Assembly (NCBI GenBank): GCA_002499455.1
Contig: DALN01000178.1
Span: 1 to 24,980 of the forward strand
Length of the DNA: 24,980 nt
Reading direction: 5' to 3'
From: Methanoculleus sp. UBA77
GTDB taxonomy: Archaea > Halobacteriota > Methanomicrobia > Methanomicrobiales > Methanoculleaceae
Below the pieces are notes generated by a model. That model had not been told where the DNA came from and searched no databases. It saw only the letters and a list, made by a program, of their open reading frames with translations. Positions 1 through 7,042 of this stretch are shown in pieces. The stretch's first letter is position 1. The number at the start of each line of letters is the position of its first letter. The position numbers and the translations under genes are program-made.

Positions 1-1101
1 AAGGACGCCATCGTCGGTTCGACCGTCACGACGCTCCTTGAGATGACTCCCTTCGAGTCGCTGAAGCACTACTCCGAGCCGGTCATGACCGTCGCCGTCG
101 AAGCGAAGAACATGAAGGACCTCCCGAAACTCGTCGAGGTTCTCCGCCAGGTCGCAAAGGAAGACCCGACGGTCCAGGTCTCGATCAACGAGGAGACCGG
201 CGAGCACCTGATCAGCGGCATGGGTGAGCTCCACCTTGAGATCATCACCGGCCGTATCCGGCGCGACAAGGGCGTCGAGATCATCACCTCCCCGCCGATC
301 GTCGTCTACCGTGAGACCGTCACGGGCCGGGCCGGCCCGGTCGAAGGGAAGTCGCCGAACCGCCACAACCGGTTCTACATCGAGCTCGAGCCGATGGACC
401 CCGCGATCGTGAAGCTGATCCTGGACGGCGAGGTCTCGATGAACCAGCAGGCAATCGAGCGGCGTGACATCCTCGCTGCAGCCGGCATGGACAAGGAGGA
501 GGCCAAGAACGTCAAGGCCATCGAGGGGACCAATATGTTCATCGACATGACGAAGGGTATCCAGTACCTGAACGAGACGATGGAACTGGTCCTCGAGGGC
601 TGGCGCGAGGCGCTCCGCGGCGGCCCGCTCGCCGACGAGCAGGTCCAGAACCTGAAGGTCCGGCTGGTGGACGTGAAGCTCCACGAGGACGCCATCCACC
701 GCGGTCCCGCCCAGGTCATCCCGGCAGTCCGGAGCGCCGTCAAGGCCGGTCTGCTGATGGCAGGCGACTCGCTCCTCGAGCCGACCCAGAAGATCCAGAT
801 CACGGTCCCGAGCGAGCAGATGGGTGCGGCAACCTCCCAGATCCAGGGCCGGCGCGGTCAGGTCTTCGATATGCTGAGCGAAGGCGACACGATGACGATC
901 GTCGGCAAGGCACCGGTCGCCGAGCTCTTCGGGTTCGCCGGAGATGTCCGGTCGGCCACCGAAGGCCGTGCGATGTGGAGCACCGAGTTCGCCGGGTTCG
1001 AGATCGTCCCGGCGGGTATGGTCGACGAAGTGGTCAAGGGTATCCGGCGGCGCAAGGGTCTGAAGGAACAGATCCCCCGGCCGGAAGACTACCTGGCGTA
1101 A
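1..1101 (+). CDS. fusA: Elongation factor 2 (aEF-2), C-terminal half, 5'-truncated by window edge
   Basis: Translocase of the ribosome: a GTPase that moves tRNA-mRNA after peptide bond formation. The frame is open from base 1, so 366 residues are visible; archaeal EF-2 is about 730, so the GTPase domain and domain II lie outside the window. The segment MGELHLEIITGRI near the start is the domain III signature. The DAIHRGPAQ loop of domain IV contains the histidine (codon 697-699) that archaea and eukaryotes modify to diphthamide. The C-terminal GFAGDVRSATEGRA stretch is the domain V core. The protein ends normally at IPRPEDYLA. A T-rich tract follows the stop, so this is probably the end of its transcript. 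Family assignment is secure; the symbol follows common archaeal usage. Confidence 0.97.
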   Translation, partial: KDAIVGSTVTTLLEMTPFESLKHYSEPVMTVAVEAKNMKDLPKLVEVLRQVAKEDPTVQVSINEETGEHLISGMGELHLEIITGRIRRDKGVEIITSPPIVVYRETVTGRAGPVEGKSPNRHNRFYIELEPMDPAIVKLILDGEVSMNQQAIERRDILAAAGMDKEEAKNVKAIEGTNMFIDMTKGIQYLNETMELVLEGWREALRGGPLADEQVQNLKVRLVDVKLHEDAIHRGPAQVIPAVRSAVKAGLLMAGDSLLEPTQKIQITVPSEQMGAATSQIQGRRGQVFDMLSEGDTMTIVGKAPVAELFGFAGDVRSATEGRAMWSTEFAGFEIVPAGMVDEVVKGIRRRKGLKEQIPRPEDYLA

Positions 1102-1121
1102 TCACCCCCCGATACCCTCCC

Positions 1122-1150
1122 TTTTTGTTTTTCCATCCGGCGAGCGGATG
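1122..1150 (+). terminator. T-rich terminator after EF-2, followed by a small hairpin
   Basis: An interrupted T tract (TTTTTGTTTTT, 1122-1132) begins 20 bases after the EF-2 stop, which is how archaeal polymerase usually terminates. Directly after it CATCCG (1134-1139) and CGGATG (1145-1150) can form a 6-bp stem with a 5-base loop. The next gene is on the opposite strand, so a terminator is expected here. Confidence 0.6.
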
Positions 1151-1220
1151 CCTCCTGACCGTGTCGAAAGGCCGCTTTGTCCGTCTCTCTCCAGGCTATT
1201 CGTGATCAGAACAGTCTCGG

Positions 1221-2135
1221 TCACAGGATTACCGGTGGCTGGGTTGGTGTCACGGCTATGAAGGTCAACGGGGGCAGGGTCGTTGGTGTCACGGCTATGA
1301 AGGTCAATGGAGGCAGGGTTTCCGTTGGCTGGGGTGTCGCCGGTGTGGTTGTCGGCGTGCCGTCCGGCGGCAGGGTTGTCGCCTCCGGTGTCGGGGTCAT
1401 TGTCGGCGTTGCGGCCGGCGGCGGGGTGGGTGTACCCGGCGCTCCGGGTGGAGACGGCGTCAGGTCGCCCCCCGGGGCGGGCGAAGCGGACGGCGCCGCC
1501 GGAGTGGGCGCCCCGACCGGCCCCGGTGCGGACGGTGCCGCTGTGTCGGGGGTCCAGGCGTAGATGTCCCAGTTGCCGTTCCGGTAATCGTTCCAGACGA
1601 CCATGCTCTCCGTGACGGCGGGGGTCATCTGCGTGCTCTCGTTTGTGGTGATCCGGGTCTCCGTTCCCGTGGCGATGTCGTAGAGGTAGATCTCCCAGTT
1701 GCCGTCCCGGCTGTCCTGCCAGACGATCCAGTCCCCGGCGATGGCCGGGTTGATCTCGTGGCCGGTCCCGTTCGTGATCTGCGTCTCCTCTCCCGTGGCA
1801 AGGTCGTAGAGGTAGATGTCCCGGTTGCCGCTCCGGTTATCCTCCCAGACGACCCGGGTGCCGCTCATCCCCATCCCTGCAGGGAGGGCCGTTGCGAACT
1901 GGTCGGTGCCTGCCGGGGAGAGGGTGCGTTCGCCTGCCTCCGTCAGGTTGTAGAGGTAGACGTCGTAGTCGCCGGTCCGGTTGTCGGACCAGAGGATGCG
2001 GTCGTCGAGGACCGTCGAGTAGACCTGGTCGACCGTGGCGTTCGTGACCTGGTGCTCGGCGGCCGATGCGCCGCCGGCAAGGAGCGCGAGGGCAATCAGT
2101 GCCAGCGCCGGCAGATAGAGGTACTGTCCGTTCAT
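1221..2135 (-). CDS. Secreted WD40/TolB-like repeat protein with Thr/Pro-rich C-terminal tail
   Basis: 304 residues. Residues 1-25 are a signal peptide (hydrophobic core, ASA cleavage context before AEHQV). Four similar repeats follow, each built round a V-V-W-x-D-x-R-x-G-N-x-D-I-Y-L-Y-D core (ILWSDNRTGDYDVYLYN, VVWEDNRSGNRDIYLYD, IVWQDSRDGNWEIYLYD, VVWNDYRNGNWDIYAW). These are beta-propeller blades of the TolB/WD40-like type common in archaeal surface proteins. From about residue 195 the protein is low-complexity Ala/Pro/Thr, probably a cell-wall spacer, ending with a 13-residue unit repeated twice. There is no C-terminal membrane anchor. The start is backed by AGAGG 7 nt upstream. Role is unknown; extracellular binding or structural function is an inference. 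Four blades are fewer than a closed propeller normally needs. Confidence 0.85.
   Translation of the reverse strand: MNGQYLYLPALALIALALLAGGASAAEHQVTNATVDQVYSTVLDDRILWSDNRTGDYDVYLYNLTEAGERTLSPAGTDQFATALPAGMGMSGTRVVWEDNRSGNRDIYLYDLATGEETQITNGTGHEINPAIAGDWIVWQDSRDGNWEIYLYDIATGTETRITTNESTQMTPAVTESMVVWNDYRNGNWDIYAWTPDTAAPSAPGPVGAPTPAAPSASPAPGGDLTPSPPGAPGTPTPPPAATPTMTPTPEATTLPPDGTPTTTPATPQPTETLPPLTFIAVTPTTLPPLTFIAVTPTQPPVIL
1243..1320 (-). repeat. 39-bp tandem duplication inside the Thr/Pro tail coding region
   Basis: Two adjacent 39-base units, 1243-1281 and 1282-1320, differ at three positions. Thirteen codons are duplicated in frame, giving the peptide TLPPLTFIAVTPT twice at the end of the secreted protein. 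Confidence 0.9.
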
Positions 2136-2736
2136 CGTTTGAGCCTCTCTGGACGTCTCCGGGAGGCCTCATTGCCGGAGCGCCGGGCCGGAGATCCCCT
2201 GTGTTGAAGGGGAAAGGTCCCCGGGCGTTCGGCCGCAGTCCGGCGGGTGTGAACCGGTGATCCTTCCCCGGCGGGGGATGTCCGTGGCAGTATATAATAT
2301 CAGTCGGGTGCAGGGGTCCGGGAGATCGCGGGCCCGGTGGCTCAGAGGCCCCCATCTTCGCTTTCCCCGGACTCCTGAAGCGCTTTAAAGAATGTTTTGA
2401 GGAGGGTGAGCACGATGATCTCGCCTTGAGTGTCGGGGTCGGGCTCTGGCTTGCGCGCCGGCAGCGGAAGATCCGGCTCTGCACCATGGACCGGGCCCAG
2501 TCAGGGTTGCAGGCCCTCACCGTACCGCACTTTTCGGGGAAGCGACGATAGGGCAGCCCTATACATCAGGTCCTAGCTCCCCTGTGCCGCGTGTTTGATT
2601 GGGTTTGCGCAGGGCATCGCCCGTCTTTCGAGTTTTGGTGATTGTTTGAAAACATTTATATCCACAAACAAGTATTCACGACAAAATATATGCGTGGCTG
2701 AATTTGTGGAAATACGAGCCAGATGGGGTCACAATC
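2136..2736. other. 600-bp divergent intergenic region with two promoters and a possible decayed reading frame
   Basis: The region separates two divergent genes for secreted proteins. It holds a minus-strand TATA-like box (about 2291-2300, ATTATATAC) for the WD40-like gene, which would imply a long leader of roughly 130 nt. It also holds AT-rich promoter sequence at 2645-2695 for the plus-strand gene. Between these, 2342-2509 on the minus strand is an open frame without a start codon whose translation looks protein-like (contains GEIIVLTLLKTFFKALQESG, then an acidic tail and stop). The opposite strand is open over the same stretch. I cannot identify either and treat it as a possible gene remnant. 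Confidence 0.5.
2684..2692 (+). promoter_or_regulatory. TATA box for the cupredoxin-like surface protein gene
   Basis: AAATATATG lies about 48 bases before the chosen ATG (2737). This predicts a transcript start near 2715 and a short leader carrying a GGGGT Shine-Dalgarno-like element. A second candidate, ATTTATATCC, lies at 2654-2663. Confidence 0.5.
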
Positions 2737-4422
2737 ATGAATCAGATGCAGATTGTTCTCGGCATCGTTCTCACCCTCGCTCTCTGTTACGGCGCGGTTC
2801 TCGCGTCCGGAGAGTTCGAGGCAGGCAACGGGAACGATACGGCGGGCGTTGAGCCCGTGATTGCAGGAAGTTCGTTCGCCTCGCAAAGCATCCCCAACGC
2901 GACGAACACGACCGAAAACGCGACCCGGAACGCGACACTTGAGGGGTCCGATCCGCTCCCCGGCCGGACCGCGATGCCGCATGAGGCGGCTCTGGTGCAA
3001 CGGACCTCCGGGGATGAAGATGGCATGGGTGGCGGCTCTTCCGGGGCATCCTCGTTGACGCCGACCCCGGCCGAGAACGCGACGCTGACACCTGCGCTGA
3101 CCGTGAAGGTCTCGATAACCGATAGTGGCATTACGCCGAAGACGATTACGGTTCTCCCGGGCACCACGATAATATGGACCAACGAAGGAAGTGTTAACCA
3201 GACCATCACGGGGACCGGGACTACTGGCTTCTTCGACTCAGGATTGCTCAAACCGGGTGAATCGTTTATCTATATGTTTACCGTCGTGGGAAATTGTACG
3301 TATACTTCTCAAACAACAGGAAAGACCGGGGCGGTTATTGTCACACCGAACGCGACACCGACTGTAGAACCGACACCCTCTCAGGGTGATACTTCCTCCT
3401 CACCTACGTCCACGCCACCGACGGCTAACGAGACTGTGAAACCAGCACCGGACCCCGCTGAGAACCTTGATCCTGATGATCTCTCAACATGCACCGTCAC
3501 ATCATGGATCGAACCTGGTGTAGCCGATGTTACGAGGACCCACTACGAGATTCTGGACCAGAATGGTGTTATGCATGTCATTGTAGAAACTGAGTTCCCT
3601 GAACTTGATCCGGCAGTTGAGTTCTACAACGAGATGTATTATTTCATATGGCGGGAACTGAGTTACATTTACAGCGAATATCATAGTATGCGGCAGATGT
3701 GGAAGAATGGTGTAGGTCATTCACCCTGGCCGCCAATTGGGAAAACTGCGATTCTTGTTTATTCAGAAGAAGCAACAGATAGGTACGGAAGAAGATATTA
3801 TGCAATATCTGACATAGATTTCACGAAAGAGCAACTTACTGGCGATAAAATACCGTTCAGATTATACTGGTGCGATGATAATGATACCATCCCTGAACAG
3901 ACGCCTACAAAACCGAGATATTTCGAAATGCCGCGGGACAAGCTCGCTTCCGTACATCACTTTGTCGATAGAGCCTGTCCAGACAGGTTCTCGGCAATGC
4001 CGTATCATGGTAAGCCGCAAACTGAAGACTTCTGGTTTACAACGTTATCGGTGAACCCAACATCAGAACTGACTCCAGAACCGACTCCCGGACCAACGGT
4101 GGAACCGACCCCGGAACTGACGGCAGAGCCGGGACCACTCCCCCCGGCGGAAACGTGGACGCCGTCACCAATTTCGGACGGAACCCCGGAGGAGACACCG
4201 ACCCCGGAGCAGACGCATCCCCTGGAAATATCAACAGAGACCCCTGCTGAAACGCTCGTTGAACCGCAGGAACCCCCTTCGATGGGACCAGAATCCCCCT
4301 TAGAGGGGCCGGATCCGGAAGAATCAGTTGGAGTCCCGGAAGAGATCCCTGAATCAACCCCTGAAACCCCGGAACTGATAGAGGAGCCGACCCCTGCAAA
4401 AGATGGGAATGAAACCGTCTAA
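2737..4422 (+). CDS. Large secreted protein: degenerate cupredoxin domain, unrecognised middle domain, Pro/Thr/Glu-rich tail
   Basis: 561 residues from the ATG at 2737, where a signal peptide starts (MNQMQIVLGIVLTLALCYGA); an in-frame ATG at 2704 would bury that signal and is less likely. Residues 25-120 are an Asn/Thr-rich region with many N-x-T/S sites. Residues about 121-201 match the plastocyanin/cupredoxin pattern (ITPKTITVLPGTTIIWTNEG, FDSGLLKPGESFIYMF, GKTGAVIV). The copper ligands are absent: the usual His after W-T-N is Gln, and the C-terminal Cys-His-Met cluster is missing. Residues about 241-432 form a second domain that I do not recognise, rich in Tyr and Trp with scattered Cys, encoded by visibly more AT-rich DNA. 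Residues 438-561 are T-P-E repeats with no membrane anchor. The function is unknown; a surface or matrix role is an inference. Confidence 0.85.
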   Translation: MNQMQIVLGIVLTLALCYGAVLASGEFEAGNGNDTAGVEPVIAGSSFASQSIPNATNTTENATRNATLEGSDPLPGRTAMPHEAALVQRTSGDEDGMGGGSSGASSLTPTPAENATLTPALTVKVSITDSGITPKTITVLPGTTIIWTNEGSVNQTITGTGTTGFFDSGLLKPGESFIYMFTVVGNCTYTSQTTGKTGAVIVTPNATPTVEPTPSQGDTSSSPTSTPPTANETVKPAPDPAENLDPDDLSTCTVTSWIEPGVADVTRTHYEILDQNGVMHVIVETEFPELDPAVEFYNEMYYFIWRELSYIYSEYHSMRQMWKNGVGHSPWPPIGKTAILVYSEEATDRYGRRYYAISDIDFTKEQLTGDKIPFRLYWCDDNDTIPEQTPTKPRYFEMPRDKLASVHHFVDRACPDRFSAMPYHGKPQTEDFWFTTLSVNPTSELTPEPTPGPTVEPTPELTAEPGPLPPAETWTPSPISDGTPEETPTPEQTHPLEISTETPAETLVEPQEPPSMGPESPLEGPDPEESVGVPEEIPESTPETPELIEEPTPAKDGNETV

Positions 4423-4536
4423 ACTTCGTCGCCTCAGCGCCCTTGCGAATCGATAACAAACGAGAGAGAACTGTGGCGGAAGATTGCGGAGAACGGGTGT
4501 GACTCTGCGGCGGACCAGGGCGAAGGTGATGATCCC

Positions 4537-4543
4537 AAAAAAA
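4537..4543 (-). terminator. Oligo-T terminator of the chagasin-like gene
   Basis: Seven consecutive T on the minus strand, 11 bases after the TAA of the inhibitor gene and between two converging genes. This is a typical archaeal intrinsic termination signal. Confidence 0.6.
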
Positions 4544-4554
4544 GAGGTTAAGGG

Positions 4555-5022
4555 TTACTCGACGGTGAACATCATCGAGAACGCGGTCTCGTTCCCGGTT
4601 ATGTTCTCCCAGGACCGCATGTAGACGGCGGAGAACTCGGCGTTGCCCTTCTCGGCAGCGATGTACTCCCAGATGTGGACGCCGGGAGCACCCACGAGCT
4701 CGGTCTGGGGTGCGTCGTGCGTCTCATTCACGAGCTGGAGTCCGGTCGACGAGGTGACGTTCCACTCGTATCCAGTCGTCGGGTTCTCGACGAGGCTGAT
4801 AGTGATGTTGCTCCCGACCGGGAGGGTGACCGTCTCGTTGTTGTTCGTCTCGTTGAAGACGTACTCCGCCGCCGGGGCGGGGGTGGCCGTGGTCACCGCG
4901 GGAGTGGGGGTTGCGGTCGTGTTCTCTTCTCCTGCCGGCTGGTTCGTGCAGCCGGCACCGAACAGGCACAGGGCGAGGAGCCCTGCAATCAGAACGGTAT
5001 AGAGACTCTTTCTCTGAACCAT
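4555..5022 (-). CDS. Chagasin-family (inhibitor I42) lipoprotein, putative cysteine-protease inhibitor
   Basis: 155 residues. A lipoprotein signal ends at LFGAGC with the lipid-accepting Cys at 25, followed by a Thr/Pro/Ala linker (about 27-52) that holds the domain off the membrane. The folded part (about 53-155) carries the three chagasin loop signatures in order: ENPTTGYEW (79-87), GAPG (111-114) and YMRSWE (134-139), corresponding to the NPTTGF, G-x-G-G and RPWE loops that block papain-type active sites. Inhibition of C1-type proteases is known for the family; the target here is unknown and could be extracellular proteases of neighbours or a self-protease. A TATA box lies about 26 bp before the ATG, so the transcript may be nearly leaderless. 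Length and motifs are normal for the family. Confidence 0.88.
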   Translation of the reverse strand: MVQRKSLYTVLIAGLLALCLFGAGCTNQPAGEENTTATPTPAVTTATPAPAAEYVFNETNNNETVTLPVGSNITISLVENPTTGYEWNVTSSTGLQLVNETHDAPQTELVGAPGVHIWEYIAAEKGNAEFSAVYMRSWENITGNETAFSMMFTVE

Positions 5023-5043
5023 GCGGTAAGGTAGCTCAGATTT

Positions 5044-5053
5044 GTTAAATAAC
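5044..5053 (-). promoter_or_regulatory. TATA box for the chagasin-like gene
   Basis: Reads GTTATTTAAC on the minus strand, about 26 bases upstream of the ATG at 5022, the distance expected for a leaderless archaeal transcript. Confidence 0.5.
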
Positions 5054-5189
5054 TTTCTTAAACTTTCAGAGAGGTGCCGGCCGAACCCCCGGGATCTGGG
5101 CCGTTTTCGGATCCGTCCTTATAACATGGCTATGTGAGCCGCTCAAAACGCGCTCGGGCTCGTCTCATCGGTCTTATTGTAAAACAACA

Positions 5190-5202
5190 ATATATAAATA
5201 TT
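5190..5202 (+). promoter_or_regulatory. TATA box for the lipoprotein gene at 5237
   Basis: ATATATAAATATT lies about 40 bases before the ATG in an AT-rich patch. It predicts a start near 5220 and a leader of about 17 nt. Confidence 0.6.
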
Positions 5203-5236
5203 ATCCTGTCTTTCAAGTCTCTCTGAAGGCATTGTT

Positions 5237-5830
5237 ATGAAAATCAACTCTCCAAAAACGATCTTCCCGGCTCTCCTCCTCATGCTCGGGATCTGCCTGC
5301 TTGCAGCGGGCTGCACATCGGCGCCGCCGGATACGACCCCCGTGACTACCTATGGGACCTCCGCAACCGGCACCGCCGTCTCCGGGGCAGCACAGGGAAG
5401 CGTATCCGCGGTTCCGTTTGCGACCCTGATAACCTACCTCCCCGGTGCTCCTGCGGGCTGGACTGCAGAGGAGCCCGCGGGGGCCTCCTGGACCGTCGAG
5501 GACGGCCAGTGGACCTGGGCAACCCGCGAGTACACGAAGGGCGACGCCACGGCGACGGTCCTGATCCAGGACTCGGCCTACTACGACGTGGGCTACTGGG
5601 AGGCCTGGGACTCGTTCGTCTCGTTCGAGACGACCGATGGCTACTACCGGTCGGGCACCGTCAGCGGCCACCCCTCCTGGGAGGTCTTCTCCAAACCCGC
5701 CTCCTACGGCACCTGGATCGGCGTGAACGAGCGGTTCATGGTCTATGTCAGCGTCGAGGACGGCACGAAGCAGGACCTCGATGCGTTCGTGAACGCCATC
5801 AACTACGGCGGCCTCGCGAACCTGAAATAA
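5237..5830 (+). CDS. Uncharacterised lipoprotein
   Basis: 197 residues. A clear lipoprotein signal peptide ends in LLAAGC (Cys 26), then a Thr/Ser/Ala-rich linker to about residue 57, and a globular part of about 140 residues rich in Trp and Tyr (e.g. GWTAEEPAGASWTVEDGQW, SAYYDVGYWEAWDSF). The C-terminus resembles a small alpha/beta domain ending in a helix (KQDLDAFVNAINYGGLANLK). I do not recognise the family. It is anchored outside the cell like the divergent chagasin-type gene, with which it shares a 214-bp promoter region. The ATG directly begins the signal peptide, so the start is reliable. Confidence 0.85.
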   Translation: MKINSPKTIFPALLLMLGICLLAAGCTSAPPDTTPVTTYGTSATGTAVSGAAQGSVSAVPFATLITYLPGAPAGWTAEEPAGASWTVEDGQWTWATREYTKGDATATVLIQDSAYYDVGYWEAWDSFVSFETTDGYYRSGTVSGHPSWEVFSKPASYGTWIGVNERFMVYVSVEDGTKQDLDAFVNAINYGGLANLK

Positions 5831-5847
5831 CCCCGAACCCTTTCTTT

Positions 5848-6444
5848 TCACTCTTCCGGCACTGCCGTAACGATGTAGTGGTACGGCCCGGACTCCGCAA
5901 CCCCCGTAACCCGGAGCCCCGCCTCCGCCATGAGCGACGCCGCGTGCTCCGTGCTGAACTTCTTTGCGGACGGAGGGCCGAGGGGGAGCGGCTCCTTCCT
6001 CCAGTCCACGTCGACGATCCTGCCGTCCGGGGCTGCCATACGCTTTGCGTTCCTGAGCACCCGGACCGGGTCCTCGAAGTCGTGAAGGGAGATCCCGAAG
6101 AAGACAATATCCGCACAACCTTCGCAGAGAACAAGGTCTTCGGCCGCTCCGTGGTGGAGGACGACGTTGTCGAGCCCCTCGCGGAACGCCTTCTCCTGCA
6201 GGAGATCGAGAGCCTCCGCGTCGATGTCGATCCCGCAGACGCGGCCGTGCGGCCCGACCGTCCGCGCCGCCGGGAGCGCGAAGAAACCGTCCCCGCACCC
6301 GACATCGATGAAGGTGTCGCCGGGGGCAAGCCCGATCCCCTCGAGAATGGACTCGGGATGCTGCCAGCGCCTGCGGGCGGCCTCGTCTTCCGGGGTGTGC
6401 CGAAAGCCTGTATGGTGTGCCATGCCCGTTCCGGTAGCCCTCAT
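5848..6444 (-). CDS. Class I SAM-dependent methyltransferase
   Basis: 198 residues with a complete Rossmann-type methyltransferase core. Motif I is FIDVGCGDGFFAL (about 45-57), the acidic end of strand 2 is CGIDID (70-75), motif II is around HGAAEDLVLCEGCADIVFFG, and the post-core segment is APDGRIVDVDWRKE. This is the UbiE/Methyltransf_11 type; the substrate cannot be read from sequence. An alternative ATG at 6423 begins MAHHTGFRHT, and neither candidate has a strong Shine-Dalgarno. It lies just downstream of the DUF1059-like gene on the same strand, but a T tract between them suggests separate transcripts. Confidence 0.85.
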   Translation of the reverse strand: MRATGTGMAHHTGFRHTPEDEAARRRWQHPESILEGIGLAPGDTFIDVGCGDGFFALPAARTVGPHGRVCGIDIDAEALDLLQEKAFREGLDNVVLHHGAAEDLVLCEGCADIVFFGISLHDFEDPVRVLRNAKRMAAPDGRIVDVDWRKEPLPLGPPSAKKFSTEHAASLMAEAGLRVTGVAESGPYHYIVTAVPEE

Positions 6445-6489
6445 CGGAAAAGAACCTGCTGCCCTCGTGGTGCTGCGACCGATGACGGT

Positions 6490-6495
6490 AAAAAA
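6490..6495 (-). terminator. T-tract between DUF1059-like gene and methyltransferase gene
   Basis: Six T on the minus strand, 25 bases after the DUF1059-like stop codon. The same bases followed by ACC resemble the TTTTTACC boxes seen before several genes here, so it could also serve as part of the methyltransferase promoter. Confidence 0.4.
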
Positions 6496-6519
6496 GAGCC
6501 TTCGGGGCGCTCTGGCCCC

Positions 6520-6696
6520 TCATTTCACGGCTTTGCGGATCTTCTCCTGCACTTCCGGCTGCTCCAGGTTCATCTGGTGGACGTTCTGGATGTGCCCCTC
6601 GACCCGCTTCATCAGCTCGTTCTCGCTCTCCGCTTTCTCCTCGAACTCGCACGCAAGGCCGAGGTCCTTGCACCTGAATGTCTTCTGTTCCTGCAT
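6520..6696 (-). CDS. DUF1059-like small protein
   Basis: 58 residues from the ATG at 6696. The pattern MxxxKTFRCKDLGLACEFEEKAESENELMKRVEGHIQNVH follows the DUF1059 layout: two Cys flanking C-K-D-L-G, an acidic E-S-E-x-E-L-M helix, and a conserved H-x-x-x-x-H near the C-terminus. Biochemical function is unknown for the family; a metal site formed by the Cys and His residues is an inference. The frame stays open upstream to 6783 but that extension runs through the promoter. The chosen start has GGTGA 5 nt upstream and a TATA box about 40 bases upstream. Confidence 0.8.
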   Translation of the reverse strand: MQEQKTFRCKDLGLACEFEEKAESENELMKRVEGHIQNVHQMNLEQPEVQEKIRKAVK

Positions 6697-6729
6697 GCCT
6701 CTCACCGGCCGGGGGTGTATAATTGGGTT

Positions 6730-6741
6730 GATATAAAATTG
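6730..6741 (-). promoter_or_regulatory. TATA box for the DUF1059-like gene
   Basis: The minus strand reads TTTTATATCAAC here, about 40 bases upstream of the ATG at 6696, predicting a short leader that contains the GGTGA ribosome-binding site. Confidence 0.6.
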
Positions 6742-6897
6742 TATCGCGGCGCTTTCCCATGTGGCATGTATGGGTGGGCGCATCCTGGCCGGGGCGCCCG
6801 GCTGCCCGGAGAGGCCTGCCGCCGCCCACCCCCGAAGCCGGGAGAGTAAGTGCGGTCTCAGGCGAGGGCGCGAAGGGGGCTGTCAGTCTCCATCAAC

Positions 6898-6982
6898 CGT
6901 TCTTCGCGTTCTTCGCGCCTTCGCGTGAGTTCATTGGCGTAGCGATAAAGCCTCACGCGAAGCCGCGAAGGCGCGAAGAACG
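6898..6982. repeat. Inverted repeat IR1, copy A
   Basis: Left arm 6898-6929 and right arm 6952-6982 are near-perfect reverse complements built from CTTCGCG units (outer end CGTTCTTCGCG, inner end CGCGTGAG), separated by 22 bases. The same arms recur at 10740-10824 and, rearranged, at 11936-12055. As RNA it would fold into a long hairpin. Confidence 0.85.
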
Positions 6983-6997
6983 ACGCTCCTACGGAGC

Positions 6998-7018
6998 GGA
7001 GTTGGAGCACCGGAGGTG
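6998..7018 (+). repeat. Second repeat motif R2, copy A
   Basis: Matches a consensus GGAGTTnGAGCACCGnnGG. It lies 15 bases after IR1 copy A; two more copies lie next to IR1 copy B in the opposite orientation. A small palindrome, GCTCCTACGGAGC (6985-6997), immediately precedes it. Confidence 0.7.
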
Positions 7019-7042
7019 TGACTTACGATGGCTTGAAGCCCC

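Larger units (their letters stand above)
6742..7042. other. Intergenic region carrying composite repeat copy A
   Basis: No coding gene is supported here. The left part (6742-6890) shows nothing I can assign. The right part holds repeat copy A (6898-7018), which lies just beyond the 3' end of the ABC-ATPase gene. Confidence 0.6.

Noticed and set aside
3097..3345. Functional blue-copper site
   Set aside because: The fold pattern is present but the His, Cys, His and Met ligands are not.
5213..6829. 538-codon minus-strand open frame
   Set aside because: Spans the lipoprotein, methyltransferase and DUF1059 genes in another frame; arginine/glycine-rich shadow.
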